This document shows, piece after piece, positions 37,001 to 47,250 of a stretch of DNA of 64,000 nt. Under the pieces are notes generated by a model, which saw only the letters and a program-made list of their open reading frames with translations, had not been told where the DNA came from and made no database searches. This DNA comes from Herpetosiphon llansteffanensis (GTDB lineage Bacteria; Chloroflexota; Chloroflexia; Chloroflexales; Herpetosiphonaceae). Where the stretch lies: positions 186,001-250,000 of the forward strand of contig NZ_PUBZ01000081.1 of the NCBI RefSeq assembly GCF_003205875.1, written 5' to 3'. The position numbers were made by a program, and so were the translations under genes. Numbering within the stretch: the first letter of the stretch is position 1; the number at the start of each line of letters is the position of its first letter.

Positions 37001-40000
37001 GTCTTAGTCTCCAGATAGGCGACAAGAGTCGGTTGCTCAGCCTCAGCTACGAGACAAACAGCGGCTTTTGCAATCGCGGGATGCTCATGCAGCACCGCCT
37101 CGATTTCTGCTGGCTCAATTCGGTAGCCACGTAGCTTTATCTGCTCATCGGCGCGACCGATAAACACCAAATTGCCGTCGGCAAGCTCGCGCACCAAATC
37201 GCCAGTGCGATACAAGCGTGCACCTGAACCCACTGGATCGGGCACGAATTGGCGTGCTGTGAGATCGGGCCGCCCAAGGTAGCCAGTCGCCAGCCCAATG
37301 CCGCCGATATATAACTCGCCAGCTGTCAAGGCAGGGCAGAGCTTGCCCTGCTGATCGAGCACCCGCGTAATGATTCCGCTGATTGGTTTGCCAATCGGAA
37401 TGTGCGTGCTCGTCGCGCTAGGCCGTTGCTCAACCAGATAGGCGGTTGCGTTGATCGTCGCTTCGGTTGGCCCATAATGATTCACAATTTGCTGGCGCTG
37501 GCCATACATATCCATCCAGCGGCGAACATAGCTGGCGGGTAGCGCTTCGCCACCAACCCCAATTAACCGTAGCTCTGCCAAGGCTGGGGGCGCTTGACCC
37601 TCGGCAATTCTGCGCTCAATCGTCGTAATCAGGCTTGCCCACAGCGCTGGCACCGAGCGCCAAATCGTTGGACGCTCACGCTCAAGCGCTTCTAATAAGC
37701 CAATCGGATCGCGCACAACCAGCGGCGCAAGCATAATGACGCTGCCGCCAGCAGTGAGCGGGCCAAGAATTTGGCTGATTGCAGCATCAAAACTGAGCGC
37801 AGCGGTCTGGAGCAGCCGATCGTTGGGGCCATAGGCAAAGCGTTCGACCAGCCAGTAGAGATAATTGGCAAGTGAGCGCTGGCTAATCGGCACGCCTTTT
37901 GGCTGGCCAGTTGAGCCAGAAGTAAACATAATATAGGCCAAATCGTCTGGTTTGGGGTTGGCGATCTGAGGCGTTAATGCTGGCTCAAACGGCGTTTGCA
38001 GCAACTGATCGAGATCGAGCAACCCAAGCTGGTTGGCCGCGCTGATTTGCAGTTGTTGCGCAAGCTCGGTAGTTTGCTGGTGGTAGAGCAACAATTGTAC
38101 ATTTGCTTGATTAAGCTGGGTTTCAAGTTGACGTAATGGATAGCTCGCGTTCAAGCCCAGCCATGGCACGCCCGCCCAGAGTGCGCCAACAATTCCAACA
38201 ACACTGGCAATTGTTGGCTGGGTTAGCAAACCAACTGGCTGATTGGGCCTCGCACCATTGTCTAAGAGCCAGCGCGCAACCAGAGCGGCGCTACTGGCAA
38301 GTTGGGCGTAGGTCAGCGTTACTCCATCGGCCTTGACCGCGATTCGCTCTGGGTATCGCAAGCATTGGGCCAGAATGCGAGCTGGAGTCAACAAGTTTGG
38401 CTCAATGGTTGGCAACGATGTTGGCACACTCGCTTGGAATGCGTGCTGGATCGTGGTTGGTTGTCCAAGCGCCGCAAGTTCTCGTTGATAGCTATCGGCC
38501 AGTTGCGCGATGGTTTGGCTTTGAAATGCCGCCGTTGCATACATCCACGTGGTTTGTAGCTGGCCATTGACTTCGGAAATAAGCAACGAGAGCTTGGTTG
38601 CTGCGGTGGCTGTGCTGGCCGTCAGAGCTTCGATGGCAATTGGGCAATCGGCGGGCAAACTCGCGGGAAAGCGAGCCAGACTAAACGAGGCTGCACCTGG
38701 CGCGCGCGGCCCTGTCTGCTGGCGAACTCCCGCCAAGCGCGCTAAATCAAGCGCCGAAACTGTGGCATGCTGTTGAATTTGCGCCCATTGATCGCGAATT
38801 GTGACCGCAAGATCGTCGATCTGCTGATTGGCTTCAAGCTCCAAGGGCAAGGGCAAATGATCGGCGCAACAGCCAACGATTTGCTCGATTCCAGTTAAGC
38901 GAATGCCGCGCCCATGCTCTGCCACGTTGATCGCGATGGCGTTGGTTTGGCTCCAAGCCGCTAGCTGACGGGCATAGATTGCCAACAATAGATGAAAGAG
39001 TGAAACATCGATGCTTGCTGCATGCTGGCGCAGTTGCATGCTCGTTGTTGCAGCCAATTGACGATGGATGCTGCCAATTGGCTGGACGCTTGCTTGCTCT
39101 GCAGGCGCATCGTTTGGTAGCGACCACGAGAGAGCGGCGCGATGCTGGCGCAACAGTGCTTGCCACCAAGTGCGATCTGCACTTGCTTGCTGGCTTGCTG
39201 CTGTTTGCAGCGTTTGGATGACATATTGTTCAAAGCTCGCAGTCAGTGCTGGCAACGCAATTGGCTGTTTTTGAACCAGTTTGGTATAGACCTGCCAAAG
39301 CTCATCAAGCAGAATGCTGGTGCTCCAGCCATCAGCAATACTATGATGCAGCAGCACATACAAATGCCAACCATCAGCTGCATCGCTGCAGAGTACAACC
39401 CGAAACAGCGGCACGTTAAGCAGATCAAATTGATAATGCGCCAAGTGTTGTTCGAATGCTGCCCGATCCGTTGGAGCCTCACGCTGCTCAAACCACATGC
39501 TGGGCGGCAGCAACTCTGCATCCATGATCCGCTGGCGTGGCTCAGCTTGGGCCTGATCAACAGGCTCGAATTTGGCCCGCAGCATGGGATGCCGCGCCAC
39601 CAAATAGCTGAATGCAGCGCGCAAAACTATTGGATCGAGCAAGCCCGCAATCTGCTGGCGAATGAGCGTAAACGCTGGGCTTGCTGGATACAGCTGATGC
39701 CCAACGTAAAAGGCAATCTGCGCTGGCGCAAGCGGAAATGGTGTTTTGTTGCTGATTTGCGGAATGGTCTGCGCAACAGTATCAATGCTTTGAATTGCAG
39801 GCTGCTCAGTTTTGAGCAACGTACTCAGATGCGCCGCCAATTCACTGATCGTCTGAAACTCAAAAAACAGGGTTAATGGCAAAACCGTGCCAGTAGCTTG
39901 CTCAAGCTGCTTGACCAAATCGACAGCTTGCAGCGAATCAAGGCCCAGCGCCAGAAACGAGGCATCAGCAGGAATCTGCTCTGCTGGTAGTTTCAGGGCT

Positions 40001-43000
40001 TTGGCAACCAAGGCTTGGATTTGCTGGCTAAGCTCGCTTGAATTCAGCATTGCTCCTGATGATCGTTTAATTTGGGGTTGGCTGGTTGCTTGGGGCTGAG
40101 GTTTGGTTTCAGCAGGAGCCACAATCACAATCTGGCTCTGATCTGCATACAGCACCTGCTCGAAGGCGTGCAGCGCTTGGCTTGGCTGCAAGGGTGGCAA
40201 GCCACGTTGGCGCAAATGCTCGGCCAGCAGTGGCGTTGCTGCTAAGCCGATCCCATCCCATGCGCCCCAATTGAGAGCTGTCATCGCCCGACCTGCTTGG
40301 CGCTCGCTGGCGGCAAATGCGTCGAGAAAGGCGTTGGCCGCCACATAATCGGGAATACCACCGCCAAGCCCCGGAACAACCGCCGCAATCGACGAGCAAT
40401 TAAGAAAAAAGGCTGGTTTTTGCTGATGGCGCTCAAGTGCCCGCGCCAAGAGCCATGTGCCCTTGACTTTTGGCTCAAGCACTGCCGCAAATTGCTCGGC
40501 GCTTTTGCTGTGCAGCGAAGCGACATCGACAATGCCAGCTGCTTGAATTACGCCAAAAATGCCAGCCTCGGTTGCTGCCAGCTCAGCGATCAGCTGCTCG
40601 ACCTCGTGAGCAACGCAAATATCAACTTGGCGATAGTGGGCAGTTGCACCTAAAGCTGTAAGTTCAGCAAGTAATGTTTGGCGGTCTTGGTCAAGCGCAG
40701 CGCGGCCAAGCAGAAGTAACGTTGGTTGGTTCTTCGTTGCTAAATGGCGGGCCAGCTGTGCGCCAACTCCACCAGCACCACCAACGATCACAATTACGCG
40801 GCCTGGCATTTCTGCTGGTTTGCTGCTAGTTGTGATCGCTGGCAAGGGTGCTAATTCACGAGCTAGGCGTTTGCCGTTACGCCATGCCACCACAGCGTTG
40901 TTTGGTTGGGCCTGCAACTCATGGGCAAGCGCTTGGAGTTGCGCAGCAGCCTCAGCATTCAGCGCCAGATCAAGCGCCACGCATGCCACGCCAAGGTGCT
41001 GATCCTGCAAGGCCGCCGCCAAGCCTGCAATTAATGCTTGCTCAGGTGCAAGTTGCGCTTGCTGCTCAATTGGGTAGGCTCCAGCAGTAACAACCCACAA
41101 GCCTGCTGGCTGAGCTGCTTTCGGCTGGGCCAGCAACGATTTGCTGAGTGCTAAAAGGTCTAAAACGCCAGTAGTGGAGGGCTGGTCGGATGGTGTAGTC
41201 CAATCAGCCAACACAATCATGCCATAGTGCTGAGCGTTGAGCGTTGCCAGCTGCGTTGCCAGCGATTCGCTGTTGGTGAGCACGCAGGGTTGATTGTTGG
41301 CGTTGAGCATTGCAGCCAGCTGCTTGGCCAGCCCATGATCGTGCTTGGCGACGAGAATCCAGCGTTCGATTGGCTGCGTTGCTTTGGCTGGGAGTGTCGT
41401 CGGTTGCCAAGCCAGTTGTTGCAATAAGGCTGGCGCAAAAGCTGGTTGCGGGGCTTCAGCGTTGCTCAAATCATTTAGGGCAAGCAATATCTGGCCATCG
41501 GCGGCCTTGAGTTGCAAACGATAGCCGTTTGGGGTCGCTTGCAAACTGACTGCGCTGATCTGCTGGCCGTGCAAATTGGCTGGTTGGTCGGTTGCTGGCC
41601 GCAATTCAAGCGCTTGTGCTGTTGGCAACAGCCGTTGTGAGGTTGGCAACCAATGACGTTCTCGCGCAAAGGGATAATTTGGCAACAGCACTCGTCGCCC
41701 AGTTGTGCTTGCCAGCGCTGGCAAATCGAAATCAACGCCCTGCACCCACAAGCGCCCGATTGCGCTGTGAATTGTGGCGTGATCATCCTCGCCACGGCGC
41801 AGGAGCGCCTCAACACTCCAGCCAGGCTCATGGCTTGCCAGCATTTGCCGCGCAAAAGCCGCCAACGTGCTACTTGGCCCAATCTCAATAAAGGTATCGA
41901 AGCCTTCAGCAATCAGCTGCTTGAGGGCTGGAGCAAAACGTACTGGTTCAACAACTTGGCTTGCCCAGTAGCTAGCATCGAGTTTAGCAGGGCCGCGCAT
42001 CCATTCAACCGTGACGGTACTCAACAATGGAATGGCTGGAATTGTTGGCTCAAGCGCACTCGCTGCCTCGGCGATGGCTTGGACAGCGGGCTGCGTCAAG
42101 GGCGAGTGATAGGCCATGCTCTGATTAACGATGACTGCATTAAAGCCATCACGCTCTAGCTGCTCTAAGGTGCGTTTGACCGCTGCGCTCTGGCCAGAAA
42201 TGACTACTTGATTTGGTGTGTTGTAGGCAGCAATGCTGATTGGCTCTAGTTGTTGGGCCACCAGCGCAGCAACCAGCGCTTCGGGCGCCAATACTGCTGC
42301 CATCATGCCCGGCTCGGCCAAACTTGCCATGAGTTGGCCACGTGCTCGCGCCAACTCCAAAACTGCCTCAAAACTCAGCGCACCTGCAATGCATGCTGCC
42401 GCAAGTTCGCCAACACTATGACCCACAACCGCATCGGGCGTGAGGCCCCAACGAAGCAGCTGCCGCGCTAAGGCAACTTCAAAGGCAACCAGCAGCGGTT
42501 GGGTAACTTCGGTATCAGCTAAATCTGCACTTTCAACTTCAGCAGCAAAACACCATTCAAGTAGCGTTCGACCTTTGATCAAGCCAAGTTGGGCTGAGGC
42601 GGCATCAAATGTGGCCTTAAACACTGCTGCTTGGTGGTAGAGCACCGCCCCTTGTTGCGGATATTGCGCGCCTTGGCCTGCAAACAGCAGCGCCACTTTG
42701 CGCCGTTTGGGTATGAGCGGCCCAACTAACAAACTTGGTTCAGCAGTGCCAGCAGCGTAATGCTCCAAGCTCGTGGCCACCGCTGCCAGATCTGCGCTAA
42801 CAATGGCTGCTCGCTGGGCAAATACTTCGCGCTCTGCTAAACTGAAATACAAGTCTGCTACACATAACGATTGATCAGATCGAATCCGTGTAGCCAATTC
42901 AGCAGCAAGTTCGCGCAATGCTTGTTCGTTGCGCGCCGAAATCGGAATGAGCTGGAGCGCAGCCTCGGTACTTTCAGCTACTGGCGCTGGTGGCGGCTCC

Positions 43001-46000
43001 TCAAGAATGATATGGGCATTTGTGCCACCAAAGCCAAAGCTATTGACCCCAGCTCGCAGTGGGTGCGGCCCCTGCCACGCTTGCAGTGTCGGGTTAATCG
43101 CCATGCCAGCAGGCTCCAGTTCAAAGCGATGATTGGGTTTTGAATAGTGCAGGGTTGGCGGAATTTGGCGTTGCTGCAACATCAAAATTACTTTGATCAG
43201 CGCAGGGATGCCTGCAGCGTTGAGCAAATGGCCGACGTTGGTTTTGACCGAGCCAATCAAGCGTGGCGCTGCATTCGTCGTAGGCGGAAAGATTTGGGCC
43301 AATGAGCGGGCCTCAGTTGGGTCGCCAATTGCTGTGCCCGTGCCATGGGCCTCAATATACGAAACACTTGCCGGATCGATCTGGGCCTCAGCATAAGCTT
43401 GACGCAGGGCTTCTGCTTGGCGCAACGGATTGGGAGCCATCGGGCTGAGCGAGCGGCCATCATTATTCACTGCCGAGCCGCGAATCAACGCCATCACGCT
43501 ATCGCCATGGTGTTGGGCCTTGGTTAGGCGCTCAATAATTAAGATTCCAGCCCCTTCACCAAGCACAATTCCATCGGCTGCATCATCGAAGGCGCGGCAA
43601 CGCCCGCTTGGCGAGAGTGCTCCAGCCCGCTCGAGCAGCTGAAACGGCGTTTCAGTCAGGTTAAGATTTATCCCGCCAACAATCGCCAGATCACAATCGC
43701 CGACCAAGAGGCTGGTGCGTGCCAAATGCAATGCAACTAAAGTCGATGAGCAGGCAGTATCGATTGCTATGGCTGGGCCATTCAAATCAAGACAATGGGC
43801 AATCCGTCCGGCAATCAGGTTGCGCATGTTGCCCGTTGCCGTTGATGGGTGTATTTGTTCGCTATTTGCTACTAGCGGCAGCAACAGCTCTTGATATGCT
43901 GCCTCGCCAACGCCAATAAATACGCCAACCCGCCGATTTTCTCTCCGCCATGCTGCATAGCCAGCACGTTCAAGGGCGTGGTAGGCCAATTCCAAAAGGA
44001 TGCGCTGTTGCGGGTCCATCGCTGCTGCTTCGGCAGGGCTAAGCTTAAAAAAGCTTGGATCAAAATAACTCACAGCATCTAATTGGCTGCCCCAAGCTTG
44101 GCCAGATGGTGCAGGGCTGGCTAGCCCATCGCGCCGTTGGCGTGGCAGCTGCCCAACGCTATCGACCCCAGCCACCAGATTGGCCCAAAATTGTTCAGGT
44201 GTTGCTGCATCGGGCAGCCGACAGGCCATGCCAATAATGGCGATTGGCTCAGGCGTGGTGGTACGCTGGCGCTGGATTGGCTCCTGTTTGATATTTCTTG
44301 TTGACATAATTAATGATTGTGCTTGCAGCCAAGCAGCGAGGCCAGCTGGCGTTGGCTGTTGGCGCAGCGCAGCAACATCAGGCTCGACATTAAAGCGATC
44401 GCCAATCGCCGCCAACAGATCCATCAATTGCAATGATGTAGCGCCCAAATCAAACACTGAATCGTGCAGCCCAATCTGGCTTGGATCAATGCCGATGATC
44501 TGGCCACAAAGCGTGATGATTATTTGTTCGATGCTGGCGGGAGCCATGCTGGCCGCTGGCTGGTTGTGTTCTGCCAACGCTGTTTGGACTGCGGCAGTCA
44601 GGCTGCTAAACTCGCCTGCTTGATAGCGTTGGCGCAACTCAGTGCGTCTGATTTTGCCGCTAGTTGTGCGCGGAAACTGGCTAGCGCGCAGCGGCACAAT
44701 CTCAATTGCAGTCGTGCCTGTGGTGCGGCGCATAGCGCGAATCAGCTCATTAATGGCAGGCAGCACTGATTGCCAAGCGTTCAGCGCCAAAAAAACAACC
44801 ACGCGCTCTTGGCGATTGCCCAGCCCGCCAACCCCACACACGGCGATGCGTTTTGGATTCAGCCCTTTGATGCTGCTTGCAAGTGCTTCAAGGTCGGGCG
44901 CATGGTGCTTGTGGCCATTAACAATCACAATTTCCTTGGCTCGCCCAGTAATAACCAAGCGTCCGTTATGCAGAAAACCAAGGTCGCCGGTACGTAGCCA
45001 ACCATCACAAAACGCTGCCGCCGGATCGTTGCTGCGATAATAACCGCGCATCAACTGCGGCCCTGCAACCTGAATATGGCCAACGCGATTAGCTGCAAGT
45101 GACTGATCAGCATCATCGACGATCCGCACATGGCAATCGGGAATCGGCACGCCAACATCAACCAGCTCTAAATAGTTTGTTTGATCGTTTGGATTGATTG
45201 GTTCAGCAACGATACTTGCTCGCGCTTCGTGAATCAGCAGCTGGCGATCAACCAGGTGGGTCTGCATGCCAGTGCCAAGCGGCGATAGCGTAACCCCAAC
45301 GCTCGCTTCAGCCAAGCCATACACTGGTAGCAGGGCCTGCGCCGCAAAGCCTGTCGCAGCCACATGGCTAATAAACGCCCGACAACGATCGGGCACAATT
45401 GGCTCTGCGCCAACAATCAACAACCGCACACAGCTCAAATCAAGCCCAGCCAATTGTTCTTGCTTAACTCGTCGCGTCACCAAATCTAAGGCAAAGGGGG
45501 CTGCTGTCAACAACGTGGCTCGATGGCGATGGGTTTGTTCTAACCAGCTGGCTGGGCGGCGGGCAAAATAAAATTCATCAATTTTGACCTGTTTAATCCC
45601 AGCTGCTAGCGGCAACAAGTGGGCGGCAATCAGGCCCATATCGTGATAATATGGCATCCAACTGACGACGCAATCGTCGGCATCAATCGCACAGGCACTG
45701 CCCATTTGACGCAAATTGGCCAGCAGCCCAGCGTGGGTCAGTTCGATGCCCCGTGGCGCGCCAGTGCTCCCCGAGGAAAATTGGAGATACGCGAGATCGC
45801 CTGTTGCTGGTGGCTTTGCGCTAGCTGTGACGCTTGATCGCAATAGTTGAACCGTTGCGCTTGCCCATGGCCCAGCCAGCGCCTGTTGTTCGTGCTGCAA
45901 TGACGAGACTTGAGCAACCAATGCCTCGCCAACAGCGGCGCTAGCAAGCAGCGCTGGTTGATCGAGTGTCTGCCAGATTGCCAGAATGCGTTCTGGTTCG

Positions 46001-46290
46001 GCGGCAAGCGGGGCGGGAATTAAGCCAGCGAGGATTGCGCCCCAAAAGCCAGCCAGAAAATCGGCACTTGCTTCGAGCGCAATTAACAACACTTGGCCTG
46101 CAACCAGCCCATTGCGACCAAGCTCCGCCGCGACTTGTTGCGCCGTTATATACAGTTCGCGATAGCTGATCGCCTGTTCGTGGTCAGCTGCGGTACGATG
46201 AATAATCACTTGGTCGGGCGTGGTTTCTGCGCTAGCTCGCAGCAGATCAGGCAGCGTCCGAATAGTGCGCGACAACAAATCAGCGACCAT
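34027..46290 (-). CDS. Hybrid acyl-ligase/PKS/NRPS megasynthase with AAR-like terminal reductase
   Basis: A 4,087-residue single-chain assembly line. Domains by motif: fatty acyl-AMP ligase (1-570; SSGSTGAPRG near 172); ACP (Ser near 617, DLGATSLQLMDL); KS (680-1095; DTACSST Cys near 846, EAHGTGT, NVGHLLNAAG); AT (1200-1490; GHSVGE near 1291); KR (1820-2010; GGAGGVGAQLA, Tyr near 1983); ACP (Ser near 2118, GLDSLQAVD); C (2188-2610; HHSIADG); A (2635-3140; FTSGSTGQPKG, YGPTEAT); PCP (Ser near 3191, LGGDSLL); C (3255-3690; HHIIGDG); then a reductase domain (3692-4087) like cyanobacterial acyl-ACP reductase: TGHATTVVAVSQTLEAA, GLGSIGQSVL, VDDSFPPCLD and catalytic-type Cys in GGGQLACG. No DH, ER or thioesterase. 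Inferred product: a 3-hydroxyacyl amino aldehyde. The ATG at 46290 follows GGAGA. No other biosynthetic gene adjoins it. Confidence 0.92.
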   Translation of the reverse strand: MVADLLSRTIRTLPDLLRASAETTPDQVIIHRTAADHEQAISYRELYITAQQVAAELGRNGLVAGQVLLIALEASADFLAGFWGAILAGLIPAPLAAEPERILAIWQTLDQPALLASAAVGEALVAQVSSLQHEQQALAGPWASATVQLLRSSVTASAKPPATGDLAYLQFSSGSTGAPRGIELTHAGLLANLRQMGSACAIDADDCVVSWMPYYHDMGLIAAHLLPLAAGIKQVKIDEFYFARRPASWLEQTHRHRATLLTAAPFALDLVTRRVKQEQLAGLDLSCVRLLIVGAEPIVPDRCRAFISHVAATGFAAQALLPVYGLAEASVGVTLSPLGTGMQTHLVDRQLLIHEARASIVAEPINPNDQTNYLELVDVGVPIPDCHVRIVDDADQSLAANRVGHIQVAGPQLMRGYYRSNDPAAAFCDGWLRTGDLGFLHNGRLVITGRAKEIVIVNGHKHHAPDLEALASSIKGLNPKRIAVCGVGGLGNRQERVVVFLALNAWQSVLPAINELIRAMRRTTGTTAIEIVPLRASQFPRTTSGKIRRTELRQRYQAGEFSSLTAAVQTALAEHNQPAASMAPASIEQIIITLCGQIIGIDPSQIGLHDSVFDLGATSLQLMDLLAAIGDRFNVEPDVAALRQQPTPAGLAAWLQAQSLIMSTRNIKQEPIQRQRTTTPEPIAIIGMACRLPDAATPEQFWANLVAGVDSVGQLPRQRRDGLASPAPSGQAWGSQLDAVSYFDPSFFKLSPAEAAAMDPQQRILLELAYHALERAGYAAWRRENRRVGVFIGVGEAAYQELLLPLVANSEQIHPSTATGNMRNLIAGRIAHCLDLNGPAIAIDTACSSTLVALHLARTSLLVGDCDLAIVGGINLNLTETPFQLLERAGALSPSGRCRAFDDAADGIVLGEGAGILIIERLTKAQHHGDSVMALIRGSAVNNDGRSLSPMAPNPLRQAEALRQAYAEAQIDPASVSYIEAHGTGTAIGDPTEARSLAQIFPPTTNAAPRLIGSVKTNVGHLLNAAGIPALIKVILMLQQRQIPPTLHYSKPNHRFELEPAGMAINPTLQAWQGPHPLRAGVNSFGFGGTNAHIILEEPPPAPVAESTEAALQLIPISARNEQALRELAAELATRIRSDQSLCVADLYFSLAEREVFAQRAAIVSADLAAVATSLEHYAAGTAEPSLLVGPLIPKRRKVALLFAGQGAQYPQQGAVLYHQAAVFKATFDAASAQLGLIKGRTLLEWCFAAEVESADLADTEVTQPLLVAFEVALARQLLRWGLTPDAVVGHSVGELAAACIAGALSFEAVLELARARGQLMASLAEPGMMAAVLAPEALVAALVAQQLEPISIAAYNTPNQVVISGQSAAVKRTLEQLERDGFNAVIVNQSMAYHSPLTQPAVQAIAEAASALEPTIPAIPLLSTVTVEWMRGPAKLDASYWASQVVEPVRFAPALKQLIAEGFDTFIEIGPSSTLAAFARQMLASHEPGWSVEALLRRGEDDHATIHSAIGRLWVQGVDFDLPALASTTGRRVLLPNYPFARERHWLPTSQRLLPTAQALELRPATDQPANLHGQQISAVSLQATPNGYRLQLKAADGQILLALNDLSNAEAPQPAFAPALLQQLAWQPTTLPAKATQPIERWILVAKHDHGLAKQLAAMLNANNQPCVLTNSESLATQLATLNAQHYGMIVLADWTTPSDQPSTTGVLDLLALSKSLLAQPKAAQPAGLWVVTAGAYPIEQQAQLAPEQALIAGLAAALQDQHLGVACVALDLALNAEAAAQLQALAHELQAQPNNAVVAWRNGKRLARELAPLPAITTSSKPAEMPGRVIVIVGGAGGVGAQLARHLATKNQPTLLLLGRAALDQDRQTLLAELTALGATAHYRQVDICVAHEVEQLIAELAATEAGIFGVIQAAGIVDVASLHSKSAEQFAAVLEPKVKGTWLLARALERHQQKPAFFLNCSSIAAVVPGLGGGIPDYVAANAFLDAFAASERQAGRAMTALNWGAWDGIGLAATPLLAEHLRQRGLPPLQPSQALHAFEQVLYADQSQIVIVAPAETKPQPQATSQPQIKRSSGAMLNSSELSQQIQALVAKALKLPAEQIPADASFLALGLDSLQAVDLVKQLEQATGTVLPLTLFFEFQTISELAAHLSTLLKTEQPAIQSIDTVAQTIPQISNKTPFPLAPAQIAFYVGHQLYPASPAFTLIRQQIAGLLDPIVLRAAFSYLVARHPMLRAKFEPVDQAQAEPRQRIMDAELLPPSMWFEQREAPTDRAAFEQHLAHYQFDLLNVPLFRVVLCSDAADGWHLYVLLHHSIADGWSTSILLDELWQVYTKLVQKQPIALPALTASFEQYVIQTLQTAASQQASADRTWWQALLRQHRAALSWSLPNDAPAEQASVQPIGSIHRQLAATTSMQLRQHAASIDVSLFHLLLAIYARQLAAWSQTNAIAINVAEHGRGIRLTGIEQIVGCCADHLPLPLELEANQQIDDLAVTIRDQWAQIQQHATVSALDLARLAGVRQQTGPRAPGAASFSLARFPASLPADCPIAIEALTASTATAATKLSLLISEVNGQLQTTWMYATAAFQSQTIAQLADSYQRELAALGQPTTIQHAFQASVPTSLPTIEPNLLTPARILAQCLRYPERIAVKADGVTLTYAQLASSAALVARWLLDNGARPNQPVGLLTQPTIASVVGIVGALWAGVPWLGLNASYPLRQLETQLNQANVQLLLYHQQTTELAQQLQISAANQLGLLDLDQLLQTPFEPALTPQIANPKPDDLAYIMFTSGSTGQPKGVPISQRSLANYLYWLVERFAYGPNDRLLQTAALSFDAAISQILGPLTAGGSVIMLAPLVVRDPIGLLEALERERPTIWRSVPALWASLITTIERRIAEGQAPPALAELRLIGVGGEALPASYVRRWMDMYGQRQQIVNHYGPTEATINATAYLVEQRPSATSTHIPIGKPISGIITRVLDQQGKLCPALTAGELYIGGIGLATGYLGRPDLTARQFVPDPVGSGARLYRTGDLVRELADGNLVFIGRADEQIKLRGYRIEPAEIEAVLHEHPAIAKAAVCLVAEAEQPTLVAYLETKTSLPSDAELRRWLAKRLPPQMIPQRFLGLATLPTTSSGKLDRGQLGQLPMPAPSSGEHGALPETPSELLVAEIWQTVLKLPSVNRDADFFELGGDSLLLIQVLTRLEGRVPVLPRAATLYQHSTLASFAQALDAANSNQQPQQAEHSAHVRAAHEPFALTPAQIGFMLTETLDPAAATTWCARLAINGPLDRTLLQQALTLLVQRHEMLRVRMLVDQRPPRQQVQALAEPIQISFNDLIPALAAGANATQLIEHYWHAEQAERFELDQLPLLRMRVLQLAPTRHVWLIAAHHIIGDGWSAWIFGQELLQIYDALVAGKAPNLPALRSSFSDYVAMLQQPSNAAALHEHYWRSTFGQAYQRPLLQARNSVQVSAPLIESQILPATMLGQLRHVAASAGLTPYLLLLSVFIQQLRQLTGVDDLVIGTAHAGRDLALPDIERIFGCFATALPIRFSHSQPASSAQVLLAPVAQAFRNAYQHTLPPSEIVRLIGTNNGNAAITATGAQFFFTYLDFDALGTLSSETLALDWANSHTEIQPPLGATELLFAARAANGELRLTLQAAPTKLDAATLQRLLAGMIAEINLLIAKPSYSTSSMIQFANRQHDVKTTPLDAALIGYLPPSSSIAALLGLKGTESTIREQLRKLLFADGKPRWVELLQTPIGASAMLCLPWFAEELRPEHAADLESAIAAGMLLAQARGARCVSLAGMLPALTGYGFGVLRALAGDQQARPALTTGHATTVVAVSQTLEAALKASGRQLADSDLAMLGLGSIGQSVLQVILRSLPHPRSLVLCDTAANQQRLVDLAALIRQTTGYSGPIAIVAAAASGVPEAVYQAQIIVAATSTAGIIEVERLQAGTILVDDSFPPCLDPKRAIQRMQTRGDVLIVGGGQLACGPSQRTIDLPLGDHTVRERILAEILPDAAASCQLEALLWAADPTLPLTRGLVEVEAALRYRAAVIKAGFGPAALHLQGFLPNPQLLAEHEIAQTSDQ

Positions 46291-46477
46291 GCGTCATTCT
46301 CCAGTAGAGCCTTCCTCGAAAAGACGTTGATAACAGGATTGCCGTTCTCATGGAAATGACCAAGGTTCTGGACATGTATCAGCGTACAATGGGCGGCGCA
46401 GCGATTTTTATTTTAAGAGGATACCACAAGCTTGCTGATGAGTGGTGTCTCTGCCTTTGGAGCTGTTGCTTATTTTA

Positions 46478-47116
46478 TTAAGGTAGCGTAATTTTGCGAA
46501 TTGGCCCAGGTGCTGATTGGCGTGGCCCCACGGTCTCCCAATCGAGGAAATAATAGCTGCGACTATCCGCACTCCATGCATTGTAACAGCCTTCGGTATA
46601 CGATTCATTCGGCAGATCAATCACGATTGTACCTGGCCCGCCAGTCACCGGATCGCGTTCCCAAATCTTTGCGCCACTGGCAACATAGCGCCCGTCGGGT
46701 GATGGATTCCATTGCGGAACATCAAACTGATAGGGTGTTGGTGGCAGCGGCTTGGGCAGGGTCGTGGTGTCAGTGATAATGTTATGATGAATATCATACA
46801 ACCAGCGGTCTTCGACCAAGAGTACATCATCGGGATACCACGTGAGTGATAGCCGCTCATCGGGATACGCCTCAGGAGCCAGCGGAATCGTGATGGCGAG
46901 CGTGGTCGTAAGATCAAATAGCTGAATCTGTGGGTGATCGTCATTCGGCAACAGATCGGGGTTATAGGTGTGGGCAATCACATAGCGATGCGATGGCGAC
47001 AGCACACATAAGTCCGCAACCACATTCGGTATGACAATTGGCGCAACCCGATCGCGCTCCGAAGTACAGCCACTAACTAACCCAAACAGCAGTATTCCAA
47101 CGTAATACCAGCGCAT
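46478..47116 (-). CDS. Lipoprotein with propeller-like WD/PD40 features
   Basis: A 212-residue exported lipoprotein; the signal peptide ends in LFGLVSGC. The body has SPSHRYVIAHTYN, WNPSPDGRYVASGAKIWERD and AWSADSRSYYFLDWE, which look like PD40/TolB-type blade ends (SPDGRYVA, W-S-x-D-S). About three blades would fit, fewer than a full propeller. ATG 47116 has AAGGGAG upstream; the earlier start is less likely. It is on the same strand as the megasynthase and 187 bases upstream of it; a link is not evident. Confidence 0.75.
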   Translation of the reverse strand: MRWYYVGILLFGLVSGCTSERDRVAPIVIPNVVADLCVLSPSHRYVIAHTYNPDLLPNDDHPQIQLFDLTTTLAITIPLAPEAYPDERLSLTWYPDDVLLVEDRWLYDIHHNIITDTTTLPKPLPPTPYQFDVPQWNPSPDGRYVASGAKIWERDPVTGGPGTIVIDLPNESYTEGCYNAWSADSRSYYFLDWETVGPRQSAPGPIRKITLP

Positions 47117-47250
47117 TCTTGCTCCCTTCTTCATTCGCCTCATAGAAAATTAACGTTTCGATCAGCATCAGTATAGCGCTTCTTGGCGTAAAAAGTGCCT
47201 TATTCAAGTATGTTGTTGAACATTATGTGAAAAATCGTACAAATTACCTA

